From Treponema sp. (lineage in GTDB: Bacteria; Spirochaetota; Spirochaetia; Treponematales; Treponemataceae), in contig JAGCUI010000050.1 of assembly GCA_017962965.1 (NCBI GenBank), forward strand, positions 26,966 to 90,965: DNA of 64,000 nucleotides. The letters run 5' to 3'. Each line of letters starts with the position of its first letter. Position 1 is the stretch's first letter. The notes under the pieces are model-generated. The model was given only the letters and a program-made list of their open reading frames with translations, made no database searches and was not told the origin of the DNA. A program made the position numbers and the translations under genes. Positions 24,842 to 33,850 of this stretch are shown one piece after another.

Positions 24842-25711
24842 TTGGAAAGATTCAAAAGAGTATTAAAGACATGTTCAATAATTCTCATTTTTTCATTAAC
24901 TTCAGTTTTAAGTGCTCAAAGCGTCATCAAAATTGACTACTGGGGTGTTGTTGCTTCAGAAGTAGATGCAAACATGTACAAGATGACAAGCGACCTTTAT
25001 TATACCCAGCTCTGCGAAATCCCGCTCTTTTCTGTTACAGACAAAAGATCAGATAAACAGCTCACTGCTGCACCTTCCCAGGATAATTTTTCTCCAAATA
25101 CACTTTCTTTTTATGCAGTTATAGAAAAAGAGGGAGATTCAAAATGGATTTCCACCTTCTATGTAATAAACAAGGGAACTTCCAATAAAAAAGCACAGTC
25201 AAAGGAATACGACTCATATTATAAAATCCTTACAGAACCAAAGGCCGTTTTACAGGATTCAATCAAAAGCTTGATTACTTCAAACCAGAGCCAGGCTGTA
25301 ACAAAGGCAGAAAACCCGACTACAGATTCTCAAACTACAGGCAGCACAACAGAAATGCTTTCGGGCACATGGGACGGAGAAGATGTAATCGATAAGATTG
25401 TAATCATGAGAGGCGGAAGAGGATTCGTAGTATTCAAAAACGGTGCTTCCATGAACGTAATTATAAAGTTTGATGATTTTGATTCTTCAAAAATACTTGT
25501 AATTCAGTCTGCAAAATCAAATGCTTCGTTCTTCCCTGACCTTCCGCGCCAGGTTGCATTAAGAGAAGCCGTAAATGCATCTCCAATTCAGTGGACATTC
25601 AGCTTAAAAGATAATAATACTCTTTCTGGAACAAAAAAGACTCTGCTTTCTGATGGTGAAGAAAATGCAAAAGAAGGCACTGTAGAAGTTACCTGGAAAA
25701 GAAGATCTTAG
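24842..25711 (+). CDS. Exported protein, unknown
   Basis: I do not recognise a family for this 289-residue protein. The TTG at 24842 is the best start: AGAGG lies five bases upstream, across the smpB stop, and the resulting N-terminus is a signal peptide (basic ERFKRVLK, hydrophobic SIILIFSLTSVL, cleavage after SAQ). A longer frame reaching back into smpB to 24734 is unlikely. The mature protein has a Thr/Ser-rich linker (about residues 150-175) before a C-terminal domain starting LSGTWDGEDVIDKIVIMRGG that is rich in beta-prone residues. It is probably periplasmic and co-transcribed with smpB. A convergent gene ends 33 bases downstream with no hairpin between. Confidence 0.75.
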   Translation: MERFKRVLKTCSIILIFSLTSVLSAQSVIKIDYWGVVASEVDANMYKMTSDLYYTQLCEIPLFSVTDKRSDKQLTAAPSQDNFSPNTLSFYAVIEKEGDSKWISTFYVINKGTSNKKAQSKEYDSYYKILTEPKAVLQDSIKSLITSNQSQAVTKAENPTTDSQTTGSTTEMLSGTWDGEDVIDKIVIMRGGRGFVVFKNGASMNVIIKFDDFDSSKILVIQSAKSNASFFPDLPRQVALREAVNASPIQWTFSLKDNNTLSGTKKTLLSDGEENAKEGTVEVTWKRRS

Positions 25712-25743
25712 AATAAAATCAAATTAAAGAATAAAGACTCTAA

Positions 25744-26238
25744 TTAAATCTGTGGAACGTCGTATACAGGGATTCCGTTTATTGTTGTGTAATTCTTTTT
25801 GAATGAAAGATTTCCGTTTTTAAAATCTCCCATAAGCATAAAGATAAAAAGAATGAGTCCTGCAATGGCAGAAGCGATTTTACAAAGCTTTTCTGAAACA
25901 TACTGTGGCTCTACATGGCGGATAACGCTTCCTGTTTCATAAACTGTATTGTTTGCAGGCTTAAGTCCTGTGATTTTAACGAGCTTTTCTCCCTCAGCAA
26001 CATAATCAAGCTTTCTTGCATAGGCTGCAATTACGGCTCTGTCGTTTTTAAGGGCAGTTAATTCAAGAATTAATTCAGTATTGAGATTCTGGATATCTGC
26101 TTTTTGTTTACTAACGATTCTTTTCTGGTCTTCCATTTGTCTGTAGCATCTCATACTGTTCTGACCAACAGTTAAAGAAAGTGCAACATAAACAAAGGTA
26201 GTTACAAACAATACTAATAAATACTTTGCTCGTTTCAT
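25744..26238 (-). CDS. FtsB/DivIC-like membrane coiled-coil protein
   Basis: The 164-residue protein has an N-terminal span (residues 5-24), a short coiled coil (about residues 32-68) and then the stretch AYARKLDYVAEGEKLVKI (residues 72-89), which resembles the EYARKLGMVKPGEKVY pattern of the septum-formation initiator family (FtsB/DivIC). These divisome proteins bridge FtsQ/L partners at the septum. Unlike the standard family it has a second hydrophobic span (residues 120-136) and a cytoplasmic tail, so it may be a variant or a different membrane protein. It is divergent from the acidic repeat gene, across a 149-base AT-rich gap. Confidence 0.55.
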   Translation of the reverse strand: MKRAKYLLVLFVTTFVYVALSLTVGQNSMRCYRQMEDQKRIVSKQKADIQNLNTELILELTALKNDRAVIAAYARKLDYVAEGEKLVKITGLKPANNTVYETGSVIRHVEPQYVSEKLCKIASAIAGLILFIFMLMGDFKNGNLSFKKNYTTINGIPVYDVPQI

Positions 26239-26387
26239 AATAGTTTGATTATCGGTATATCTTTTCTGTTTTCTGAATTAAAAAGTTGTGTTATAATAAT
26301 AAAAATTAGAAATAATATTACTATTAATATATATGAGTATTTATGCCGATATTTAAATAGAATAATACTATTTCAGAGAGGATGTAC

Positions 26388-28625
26388 ATGAGCGATTCAA
26401 CAGAAAATACAAATGAACTTGACAGTTACGGCGTTTGGGTAAAAAACTCACAGGATGATAACGCAGCCCCAGCTGGTGCCGAAGAACCTGAAATGATGAA
26501 CTTTTCGGATTCTCTTGACCTTCCCGAATTTGATGAATCTCCGGCTTCGAACGCTGATGATTTGAATATATTTGACCAAGCCCCTGCCCTCAATACCTCT
26601 CTGGACACTAATTCCGAAGATACAACTCTTAATACAGATGAATTAATGAATATTACAAACGGCGTAGATATTGTTGAAACTGACGAAAGCGGACATTCTC
26701 TCGATGATTCAAGCGATAACTTAAGTTTTGACATGCCAAAAGAAGAGCCGGTTGTAGAAGACTTAAACTTTGATATGCCAACCGAAGAAACTTCTGTTGA
26801 AGAACCTGTTCTCGAAGAAACAAGTTTTGATCTACCTTCCGAAGAACCTGTAGTAGAAGATGCTTCATTCGACATCCCTGCTCCAGAATCAATCTCTGAT
26901 GATTTGAACTTTGACATGCCTTCTGAAGAACCGGCTGTAACAGAAGATGCAGGCTTTGAGATTCCTTCTGCAGAACCAACTCTCGAAGAAACAAACTTTG
27001 ACATTCCTACAGACGTTCCTGCAACAGAAGAAGTTTCTTTTGATATGCCTGGAGATTCAGCCGGCTCTGATTCTGAAGGTGAAACAGAACTTTCGCTCGA
27101 CGACTTTATGGACGGTGGCTTTAGTGATGAATCCGTAGCAAGCGGAAACAACGGCTACGAACCAGGTGCAGAAGGTTCTCCATCTTCTGCCTCTTCCGAA
27201 GAAGTTTCTCTTGATGACTTCTTAGACGGTGGATTCGAAGAAGACAAGAAACAGGAAGAAGTTGTTGTAGACGAAAAACCTCTTGAAATGGACATCTCTT
27301 TTGATAATTCAACAGATACAATCCAGACAGAAGAAAATACTTCTATAAATGAAGATTATGATGACGACGATCCAATAGAAACAGCTTACGAAGAAGCAGG
27401 AATTACAACAGAAGAAACAAAGGTTTCTGAAGAAGAAAACACAACAATTGCTGCTTCTACTGCAGAAAGCTTTGATTCAGAAGAAGTAGACCTTTCTGAC
27501 TTTGGTATTGATGCTGATGCAGAAGAAACACCTGTTACTCAGGACGTTGCAGAAGCTAAGAATGTAGAAAAGGTTGTTGATTATGACCTTTCGGTTTCTA
27601 ATGAAACAACATCTTCTGCTCCGGTTGTAAACGTAATCCAGGATAATAACGACAAGGTTGAAGATATGGCAGAAGTTGAAGACTTACAGGCTCTTCCTCC
27701 AGAAAATGGTACACAGGCTGTAGAAACTTCCCTCCTCCGCCAGATTGTAGATGATCTTGCAGGACTTAAGAGCGAAATCAACAGACTTAAAACAAACCTT
27801 TCTGAAATGAAGGATAAAGAAAGCGGTGCTGCTAATTTTGCAAGTCTTGATGATATTGGAATTGAAGAAACAAAAGACGAAGGCGGATTCTTTGGCGGTG
27901 ACGACGGAGATGATACAATCGCTCTTTCTAACGACGAATTGAACAATATCATGACTACAGCAGATTTTAATTCTGTAGATGAACCTGCAACAACAGATGT
28001 AGAAGAATCAGTTGATATGCCGGTTGATGTTATCGACAATGGGGAACCGGAATTTGAAGAAACTGCCGTAGATGCTTCTGAAACAATTACAGACGAAGAT
28101 AACTTTGGTATTCCGATGGTTAAAGATTCTTTGGCAGAAGAGTTTGCAGAAAACGTTGAAAATGAAACTTTAATCGAACCAAATCTTGATAATATTGATG
28201 TTCAGAGCTCTGATGTTACAGAAGAAAGCGAAGATTTACCTGAAGAAATTTCAATCGAAAAGGATGATGATATTCTTGTAGAATCTTCTGACTCAGATTC
28301 ACCTGAAACATTCACAGATGTATTTGATGAAGCTGCTCCTGCAGAAGAAAATGATATTTTTGATTCAGTAAATGCACCATTTGCAACAGACGAACCAAAT
28401 ACAACAATCACAGAAAGTAACCTTGATTATCTTACTTCTGAAAATAAACCGGCTGATGAAGGAGCTTTGGACAGTAACAGTGAATTAAAGAAGGATATTA
28501 AATCAGTTCTTCTTTATATGGATCAGCTTTTGGAAAACCTTCCTGAAGACAAGATTGTGGAATTTGCTAAATCAGAAGAATTCTCAACCTATAAAAAATT
28601 ATTCTCTGAATTAGGACTTTCTTAA
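26388..28625 (+). CDS. Acidic repeat-rich protein, unknown
   Basis: The product has 745 residues from the ATG at 26388, which sits six bases after AGAGAGG; an ATG six bases earlier abuts that site and is less likely. It is very rich in Asp, Glu, Ser and Pro and lacks signal peptide and membrane spans. About residues 112-222 hold seven to eight degenerate repeats of 13-16 residues (consensus SEEPxxExxxFDMP). Two copies of a SLDDFxDGGF motif follow. A short coiled coil lies near residues 450-475 (LKSEINRLKTNLSEMKDK), and the C-terminal 50 residues (SELKKDIKSVLLYMDQLLEN onward) are predicted helical and ordered. This looks like a disordered cytoplasmic scaffold with helical docking ends. It leads a five-gene block with two DUF115 proteins; its stop overlaps the next ATG (TAATG). 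Confidence 0.85.
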   Translation: MSDSTENTNELDSYGVWVKNSQDDNAAPAGAEEPEMMNFSDSLDLPEFDESPASNADDLNIFDQAPALNTSLDTNSEDTTLNTDELMNITNGVDIVETDESGHSLDDSSDNLSFDMPKEEPVVEDLNFDMPTEETSVEEPVLEETSFDLPSEEPVVEDASFDIPAPESISDDLNFDMPSEEPAVTEDAGFEIPSAEPTLEETNFDIPTDVPATEEVSFDMPGDSAGSDSEGETELSLDDFMDGGFSDESVASGNNGYEPGAEGSPSSASSEEVSLDDFLDGGFEEDKKQEEVVVDEKPLEMDISFDNSTDTIQTEENTSINEDYDDDDPIETAYEEAGITTEETKVSEEENTTIAASTAESFDSEEVDLSDFGIDADAEETPVTQDVAEAKNVEKVVDYDLSVSNETTSSAPVVNVIQDNNDKVEDMAEVEDLQALPPENGTQAVETSLLRQIVDDLAGLKSEINRLKTNLSEMKDKESGAANFASLDDIGIEETKDEGGFFGGDDGDDTIALSNDELNNIMTTADFNSVDEPATTDVEESVDMPVDVIDNGEPEFEETAVDASETITDEDNFGIPMVKDSLAEEFAENVENETLIEPNLDNIDVQSSDVTEESEDLPEEISIEKDDDILVESSDSDSPETFTDVFDEAAPAEENDIFDSVNAPFATDEPNTTITESNLDYLTSENKPADEGALDSNSELKKDIKSVLLYMDQLLENLPEDKIVEFAKSEEFSTYKKLFSELGLS
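26722..27050 (+). repeat. Coding tandem repeats of the acidic protein
   Basis: The DNA encodes successive degenerate units that end in SFDMP, NFDMP, SFDLP, SFDIP, NFDMP, GFEIP, NFDIP and SFDMP, each preceded by an acidic EEP-type stretch. The units are 13-16 codons long and diverged at the nucleotide level, so the array is old rather than recently expanded. Confidence 0.8.
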
Positions 28626-29428
28626 TGGGTTTACTGGAAAAATCACTCAGGCTCTCTCAGAAGGGAGCTTTGAGTTTTTTTGAATTTTCAAAAAAGTATA
28701 ATTTAAAATGCTCTGCTATCCTTTCTAAATTCCAGAATAATTTTATTATTACAAACAGCGTTGGAATCGACGGAGATTCTATCCTCTCTTCCGTTTCTAC
28801 ACAGGATTTTTGGGACGGAACAGTAAGCCAGAAAAATAAATTATACACCTTTAACGAAGCAAACCTCATGCGCCCTTTTTTGCAGCTTTTTTCTGATAAC
28901 TTAGTTCATAAAATTAAAAGCATCAGCATTTATTATACAGACGAAAAAATCCTTATTATTTTAGGTGAAGAATCAGGTGCAAGGGAATTTGGAGATTCCT
29001 TAATTTCTGATTTTAATCTTTTGGTAAATGAAACTTCTAAGACTCCTGCAATCTTAAACTTTACAAAAGATTCAGATGATTTTATCCGCCTGTTCCGTCT
29101 TTCTCTTGAAAAAAATGTAGAAGCTTATATAAATAAAAAAGTACAGGTAAACGAACACAAAGCAATCTTAACTTCTGCAATCAATCAGGCTATTTATAAT
29201 AAACTTAAAACTCACTTTAGCGCACCCGACTATATTTTTAAATACAACACATGCAGCTTTAATCTTGTAACAGTTTCTAAAACAAACATTCCTTACGAGC
29301 TTATGAAAAAACATCTTGAAGTAAGCCTTAAGGAAATGCTTTCTTTTTATGCTGAAACACTTGATTTGTCTGATTACGGCCAGGCAAATTCTTATCAGGA
29401 ATTAATTGAATTTATACAGGCAAGATAA
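28625..29428 (+). CDS. Hypothetical cytoplasmic protein of the DUF115 block
   Basis: I do not recognise this 267-residue protein. It has no signal peptide or membrane span. The N-terminal part (MGLLEKSLRLSQKGALSFFE) is basic; the body alternates predicted strands and helices, and the C-terminus is helical (ELMKKHLEVSLKEMLSFYAE). It begins at an ATG overlapping the stop of the acidic protein and is followed after two bases by a DUF115 gene, so it should be made together with them. A structural or adaptor role is possible but is inference. Confidence 0.75.
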   Translation: MGLLEKSLRLSQKGALSFFEFSKKYNLKCSAILSKFQNNFIITNSVGIDGDSILSSVSTQDFWDGTVSQKNKLYTFNEANLMRPFLQLFSDNLVHKIKSISIYYTDEKILIILGEESGAREFGDSLISDFNLLVNETSKTPAILNFTKDSDDFIRLFRLSLEKNVEAYINKKVQVNEHKAILTSAINQAIYNKLKTHFSAPDYIFKYNTCSFNLVTVSKTNIPYELMKKHLEVSLKEMLSFYAETLDLSDYGQANSYQELIEFIQAR

Positions 29429-29430
29429 AA

Positions 29431-30912
29431 TTGAATATTGAATTTATAAAAGCAAAAAACGGAGAAGATTCTTTTACAGTAGATTCAATATTTTTTCATT
29501 CATCCTATGCACCCAAAAAAGAAGCAGAAAGATTTGTCCAGGGAATTGATTTTTCATTCAATCCAAAAGTAATTATTTTAATTGAACCAGGCTTAAGCCA
29601 CACAAAAGAATTTTTAAAACAAAGATTCCCGGATGCCAAAATCGGAATTATCAGAATCTTAAAAGAATTAAAAAAAGATGATAATGCATGGGATTTTGTA
29701 ATTGATTATACCACCACAGATGAACTTTATAACGCTTTTACAAAAATTATCGAAGAAGAATTATTGAATACACAGGTTTTATGCTGGCCTGTTAGCGAAA
29801 AATTATTTTTTGATGAAATAAAAAACATCTGGCAGAGTTTTAAACAAAGCCTTGAATATGCAAAAACAATTTTAATTACAAGACAGTATTTTGAAAAAAA
29901 GTGGATTATAAACTCTGTAAACTTTTTTATTAATGCAAAAAATCTTTATTCATTAAATAAAACAAAACTTCCGGTTGTGATTACAGCTTCGGGTCCGAGT
30001 TTAAAAAATACATTACATATATTAAAGGAAAAAAGAGACTATATTTTTATTGCAGCCCTCTCCTCTTCTTTGAGCGTGCTTTTAAAACAAAATATTATAC
30101 CTGATGTTTGTGTTTCTACAGACGGAGGCTTTTGGGCAACAAAACATTTAAAAAAATTGTGCACAAAGAATATTCCTCTTTTAATGAGCGCAGAAGCAAA
30201 TGTTTATAAAAAGGTTTTAGAAAAAAATCCGATTGTACCATTAAATTATGATGACGGTATTTCAAATAAGCTTTTTGAATATTTAAATTATTATTCAGTA
30301 AAGGCAAAAAGAAACGGAACTGTAAGCGGAACTGCTCTTGATTTATTTAAAAATTATACAGACACAATTTATTTTTGCGGGCTTGATCTGGCAGTTACAA
30401 AGGGATATTCACACACACAGCCGAATGAACTTGAAATTGAAAACTCATGCTTTGACACACGCATTAATACAAAAGAAAAAAGAATCTCACAAGGACAGTT
30501 TAATACATCATCTTTAAAAATTTATGAAGACTGGTTTAAGGCTCAAAGTTTACAGCAGAAAGTTTACCGCGTAATAGATAAAGAATATAAAAATAATACA
30601 CTGGGTCAGATTAAAGACATAAGCTCAAGTGATTTTGAAAATCAGATTAAAAAAGAAAAAAAAGATGTGGCTCTTACTTCAGAAAAAATTACAATCGGGG
30701 CGGAAGATTTAAAAACAATCAAACAAAAAATCTTGGACTTTATAAATAAAAATGCAGATATAGACGAATGGAAAAAACAGCTTTTCCCGCTTGATTTTAT
30801 ATTAACCATGCATGCAAAAAATGATGAAGAAAGAAAGCTTTTAATAGAGAAATTAAATACAAAAAATGATAAGATTATAAAAAAGATAAAGGCTTTAATA
30901 GATGCTCGGTAA
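29431..30912 (+). CDS. DUF115/MAF-type putative glycosyltransferase (first copy)
   Basis: The 493-residue protein contains the DUF115 (6-hydroxymethylpterin pyrophosphokinase MptE-like, MAF) fold signature: VVITASGPSLKNTLHILKEK near residue 180, then the strand-loop pair FIAALSSSLSVLLKQNIIPD, VCVSTDGGFWATKHL with an acidic pocket, and TIYFCGLDLAVTKGYSHTQP. In other flagellated bacteria MAF proteins attach nonulosonic acids to flagellin. The start is a TTG at 29431, two bases after the preceding stop, with only a weak AGG upstream. The C-terminal 90 residues are very Lys-rich and helical. The substrate is unknown; a role in flagellin or surface modification is inferred from the family. Confidence 0.8.
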   Translation: MNIEFIKAKNGEDSFTVDSIFFHSSYAPKKEAERFVQGIDFSFNPKVIILIEPGLSHTKEFLKQRFPDAKIGIIRILKELKKDDNAWDFVIDYTTTDELYNAFTKIIEEELLNTQVLCWPVSEKLFFDEIKNIWQSFKQSLEYAKTILITRQYFEKKWIINSVNFFINAKNLYSLNKTKLPVVITASGPSLKNTLHILKEKRDYIFIAALSSSLSVLLKQNIIPDVCVSTDGGFWATKHLKKLCTKNIPLLMSAEANVYKKVLEKNPIVPLNYDDGISNKLFEYLNYYSVKAKRNGTVSGTALDLFKNYTDTIYFCGLDLAVTKGYSHTQPNELEIENSCFDTRINTKEKRISQGQFNTSSLKIYEDWFKAQSLQQKVYRVIDKEYKNNTLGQIKDISSSDFENQIKKEKKDVALTSEKITIGAEDLKTIKQKILDFINKNADIDEWKKQLFPLDFILTMHAKNDEERKLLIEKLNTKNDKIIKKIKALIDAR

Positions 30913-32446
30913 TTCAATTTATAATTCTATTGAAACTGCAAAAAACGGAACACAAATTCCTGTATTAAAAAACGGAAAAACAATAGAATCAAGATATAAT
31001 CCTCAAAACGAAGCACAAAGATTTACAGGCGACATAACTCAAAACGACAGATTTATAATTGTTCTTGGAATTGCAGGCGGCACTTTAATAAATTCAATTT
31101 TAGAAAAAAACAAGGATGCATTTATTTTAGCCATAGAAACCTGCAGGGAAGACATAGAATTTTTAAAACAAATCCCGCTTGTAAAAGAGCTTTCTGAGCG
31201 TTCAAACGTTTGTTTAACCTGCCAGGATGATTTTTATAATGAACTAATTAAAACTTATATACCGGCCTTTTACGGAAACATCAAAATAATAGAACAAAAA
31301 AGCTGGTGCATGGAAAACGCAGAAGCTAAAGAAAACATTCTAAAAACAATGAATGAAGCATTAAAAATTGTTTCACAGGACTTTTCGGTACAGGCGCATT
31401 TTGGAAAAATCTGGAATGATAATATAATTAAAAACCTCATTTTAAGCGGGGACATAAAGCTTAATAAAGAAATAATCGGGAATATTGATAATAAAAAAGA
31501 AGCGGTTGTAGTTGCAGCAGGCCCTTCTCTTGATTCAAAACTTAAAGAATTAATCTCTAACAAAAATAAATATTACATCATTGCAACAGACACAGCATAT
31601 TCCATTCTTTCTAAAAACAACATTACAAGCGATGCAGTAATTTCTATAGACGGGCAGTCTGTTTCCTATACACATTTTATGGGACAAAAGGACTACTCTT
31701 CTACTTTATTTATTTTTGATCTTAGCGCAAATAATTCTGCTGTAAATCATCTGGCTTGTAAAAATGCAAATATTTTGTTCTCTTATAATAATCATCCGCT
31801 TTCGACTTTTGCAGCAAAAAGGTTTGAAGGAAGGTTTATAAATCTATATACAGGATCCGGGACAGTTACAATTGCAGCACTTGATTTTGCCCGGCTTTGC
31901 GGCTTTAAAAATATCCGTATAATCGGGGCAGATTTTTCTTATATAAACGGAAAACCTTATGCTAAAGCAACTTATTTAGATTCAATCTATTCTAAAAATT
32001 CAAGCCGCCTTTTAAGTACAGAAAATCAGTTCAGTAAATTAATGTTTAGAACTCCTATTATAAAAGTGAACAACAAGCAGTTTACAACAGAGGTACTTTT
32101 ATCCTATAAAACAGGACTTGAAGAATATCTTAAAGCTTATGATTCAACTTATACAAACGAGAATTCTGAGTACAAAATCTGTTTAAAAAATCAGACAGGG
32201 GAAAATAAAGTTTTATTAACTGTTAATAAGGTGTTTAAAAATTCATACAGTTTTAACGATTTTATAAAGGAATTTGAACAAAATTACAGCCCGGATGCTC
32301 TTAAAAACAGCCTGAACGACCTTTCTGAATACGATATTTGTCTTTTACCTCTTATGTCACAGCTTAAAATGAACGAAAATATAAATAATGAAAGTTTTTC
32401 ATCTTTACTAAATATTGCATACAAAACTTTACTAAGGTATAATTAA
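30902..32446 (+). CDS. DUF115/MAF-type putative glycosyltransferase (second copy)
   Basis: This 514-residue protein is a diverged paralogue of the gene before it. It shows VVVAAGPSLDSKLKELISNK, then YYIIATDTAYSILSKNNITS, DAVISIDGQSVSYTHF and IRIIGADFSYINGKPYAKA in the same order and spacing. The N-terminal 170 residues contain a separate domain with RFIIVLGIAGGTLINSILEK, as in many MAF proteins that carry an accessory N-terminal domain. The gene starts at an ATG inside the last 11 bases of its neighbour. Two paralogues in tandem suggest two acceptors or two steps; this is inference. Confidence 0.8.
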   Translation: MLGNSIYNSIETAKNGTQIPVLKNGKTIESRYNPQNEAQRFTGDITQNDRFIIVLGIAGGTLINSILEKNKDAFILAIETCREDIEFLKQIPLVKELSERSNVCLTCQDDFYNELIKTYIPAFYGNIKIIEQKSWCMENAEAKENILKTMNEALKIVSQDFSVQAHFGKIWNDNIIKNLILSGDIKLNKEIIGNIDNKKEAVVVAAGPSLDSKLKELISNKNKYYIIATDTAYSILSKNNITSDAVISIDGQSVSYTHFMGQKDYSSTLFIFDLSANNSAVNHLACKNANILFSYNNHPLSTFAAKRFEGRFINLYTGSGTVTIAALDFARLCGFKNIRIIGADFSYINGKPYAKATYLDSIYSKNSSRLLSTENQFSKLMFRTPIIKVNNKQFTTEVLLSYKTGLEEYLKAYDSTYTNENSEYKICLKNQTGENKVLLTVNKVFKNSYSFNDFIKEFEQNYSPDALKNSLNDLSEYDICLLPLMSQLKMNENINNESFSSLLNIAYKTLLRYN

Positions 32447-32448
32447 TT

Positions 32449-33849
32449 ATGAAGAAAACATTTATCAGAATTTATACAGTTGCAATTTCAATGATTTTTA
32501 TATTTGCAATTGCTTTTTTTGGCTTCAACATTTACAAGCTTAAACAAAACGGACAGGCAAACGCCCAGAAAAAACTTGAAAACATTTCACTTAAAATAAA
32601 AATGATTCCGCCTTCCTGCGAATTTAATTCACCTGAATTTAATGAAAGAATTCAGGCAGCGCTGGATAACAAAAGCGACTTTGCTTTCCTTCAGATTAAA
32701 ATCAACAATCAGACTTTTTATACCTACCCTAATAGAATTAAACCACAGGATACAAATCCAAAACTCATTTATACAGACACAAAAAGCTTTACATTAAATG
32801 AAAACAATATCACTATCACAGCAGATATTTATATCCTTCAGCCAAAGCTTCTTTCAAAATATATTAAATTTTCTTTCCTTATAATTTTGTGCGCTACAGT
32901 CCTTACCTTTATTTTGATTTTAATTGATTCAAAAGGAAAGGATGAAAAAGATAAACAGGCTTTGCGTAAAGAAGAACTTGAAAGAGAAATTGATGAAATT
33001 CTTCCGGGCACTCACGCTGTAGAAGATGAACCTGTTGCAGAAGAAAGCCAGGTCGCAGCAGAAAGCACAGAAACAGAAGAAGAAGTTTTGGACGATGATG
33101 ATGAAGATAATTCAGAGCTTGCAATTCCAGACAGTATTATTCAGGAAGAACCAGGTGATGATGATAATATTTTTGCTCATCCAGTAGAACCACAGCACAA
33201 GGCCTTTGTAAACGAAATTCTTGGTAAGCCTGCAGTTGAAGAAGCAGAACAGATTGCAAAGAAGGAACACAGTGAATACGAAGCCCTTTCTTCTAAAAAT
33301 GCAATTCCTTTACCAAGCGAAGAAATTAAACCAATGCCATTAAATACAAACAATGGTCCCGAAGGTTTATTCTCCCCTGATACAGGCTTTGGATGGGAAT
33401 CTTACCTCTTAACAAGACTTGATAACGAATTAAACAGAGCAACTGCTTCTGAAATAGATCTTGGTCTTTTTATTATTAAGATTGCAGGAGTTTCAAGAAA
33501 GGATGAAATTACTAAAAAGGTTTGCAATGTAATTTCTTCTCACTTCCAGTTTAAAGATTTGATTTTTGAATATAAAAACGATTCTTATGTAGGCTTAAAA
33601 ATCGGAACAAACTCTGAACAGGCATTCAACTTTGCAGAAAAATTATATGTAGATTTGGCAAACGTAATAAACGGACAGGCTAAGATTTACATTGGTGTGA
33701 GCACAAAGACAATCAGAATTATTTCCGGAGAACGCCTCTTAAAAGAAGCAGACGAAGCTTTGGTACACGCACAGGAAGACGAAAACTCACCTATTGTTGC
33801 ATTCAAGGCTAATGCCGATAAATACCGTGCTTTCTTAGAAAATAACTAA
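32449..33849 (+). CDS. Membrane protein with degenerate GGDEF domain
   Basis: The 466-residue protein has a membrane span at about residues 8-28 and a second at about 140-162, enclosing an external region of about 110 residues. A cytoplasmic acidic linker follows (residues 180-265, with EEEVLDDDDEDNSE). The C-terminal 155 residues resemble a diguanylate cyclase domain: SYLLTRLDNELNRATASEID, LGLFIIKIAGVSRKD and LIFEYKNDSYVGLKIG. The GGDEF active-site loop is replaced by KNDSY, so cyclase activity is not expected; it may bind nucleotide or act as a scaffold. It is the last gene of the block, and its acidic linker resembles the first gene's composition. It ends one base before a convergent gene. 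Confidence 0.7.
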   Translation: MKKTFIRIYTVAISMIFIFAIAFFGFNIYKLKQNGQANAQKKLENISLKIKMIPPSCEFNSPEFNERIQAALDNKSDFAFLQIKINNQTFYTYPNRIKPQDTNPKLIYTDTKSFTLNENNITITADIYILQPKLLSKYIKFSFLIILCATVLTFILILIDSKGKDEKDKQALRKEELEREIDEILPGTHAVEDEPVAEESQVAAESTETEEEVLDDDDEDNSELAIPDSIIQEEPGDDDNIFAHPVEPQHKAFVNEILGKPAVEEAEQIAKKEHSEYEALSSKNAIPLPSEEIKPMPLNTNNGPEGLFSPDTGFGWESYLLTRLDNELNRATASEIDLGLFIIKIAGVSRKDEITKKVCNVISSHFQFKDLIFEYKNDSYVGLKIGTNSEQAFNFAEKLYVDLANVINGQAKIYIGVSTKTIRIISGERLLKEADEALVHAQEDENSPIVAFKANADKYRAFLENN

Positions 33850-33850
33850 G

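Noticed and set aside
26230..26352. Sigma-28-like -10 boxes (ACCGATAA on the minus strand, GCCGATAT on the plus strand) between the FtsB-like gene and the acidic repeat gene
   Set aside because: Neither has a TAAA-type -35 at the proper distance, so I do not list them as promoters.
26426..27151. Long open frame (241 codons) on the minus strand
   Set aside because: It is antisense to the acidic repeat gene and gives a Ser-rich mirror of its GAA/TCT codons; no ribosome site, no family resemblance.
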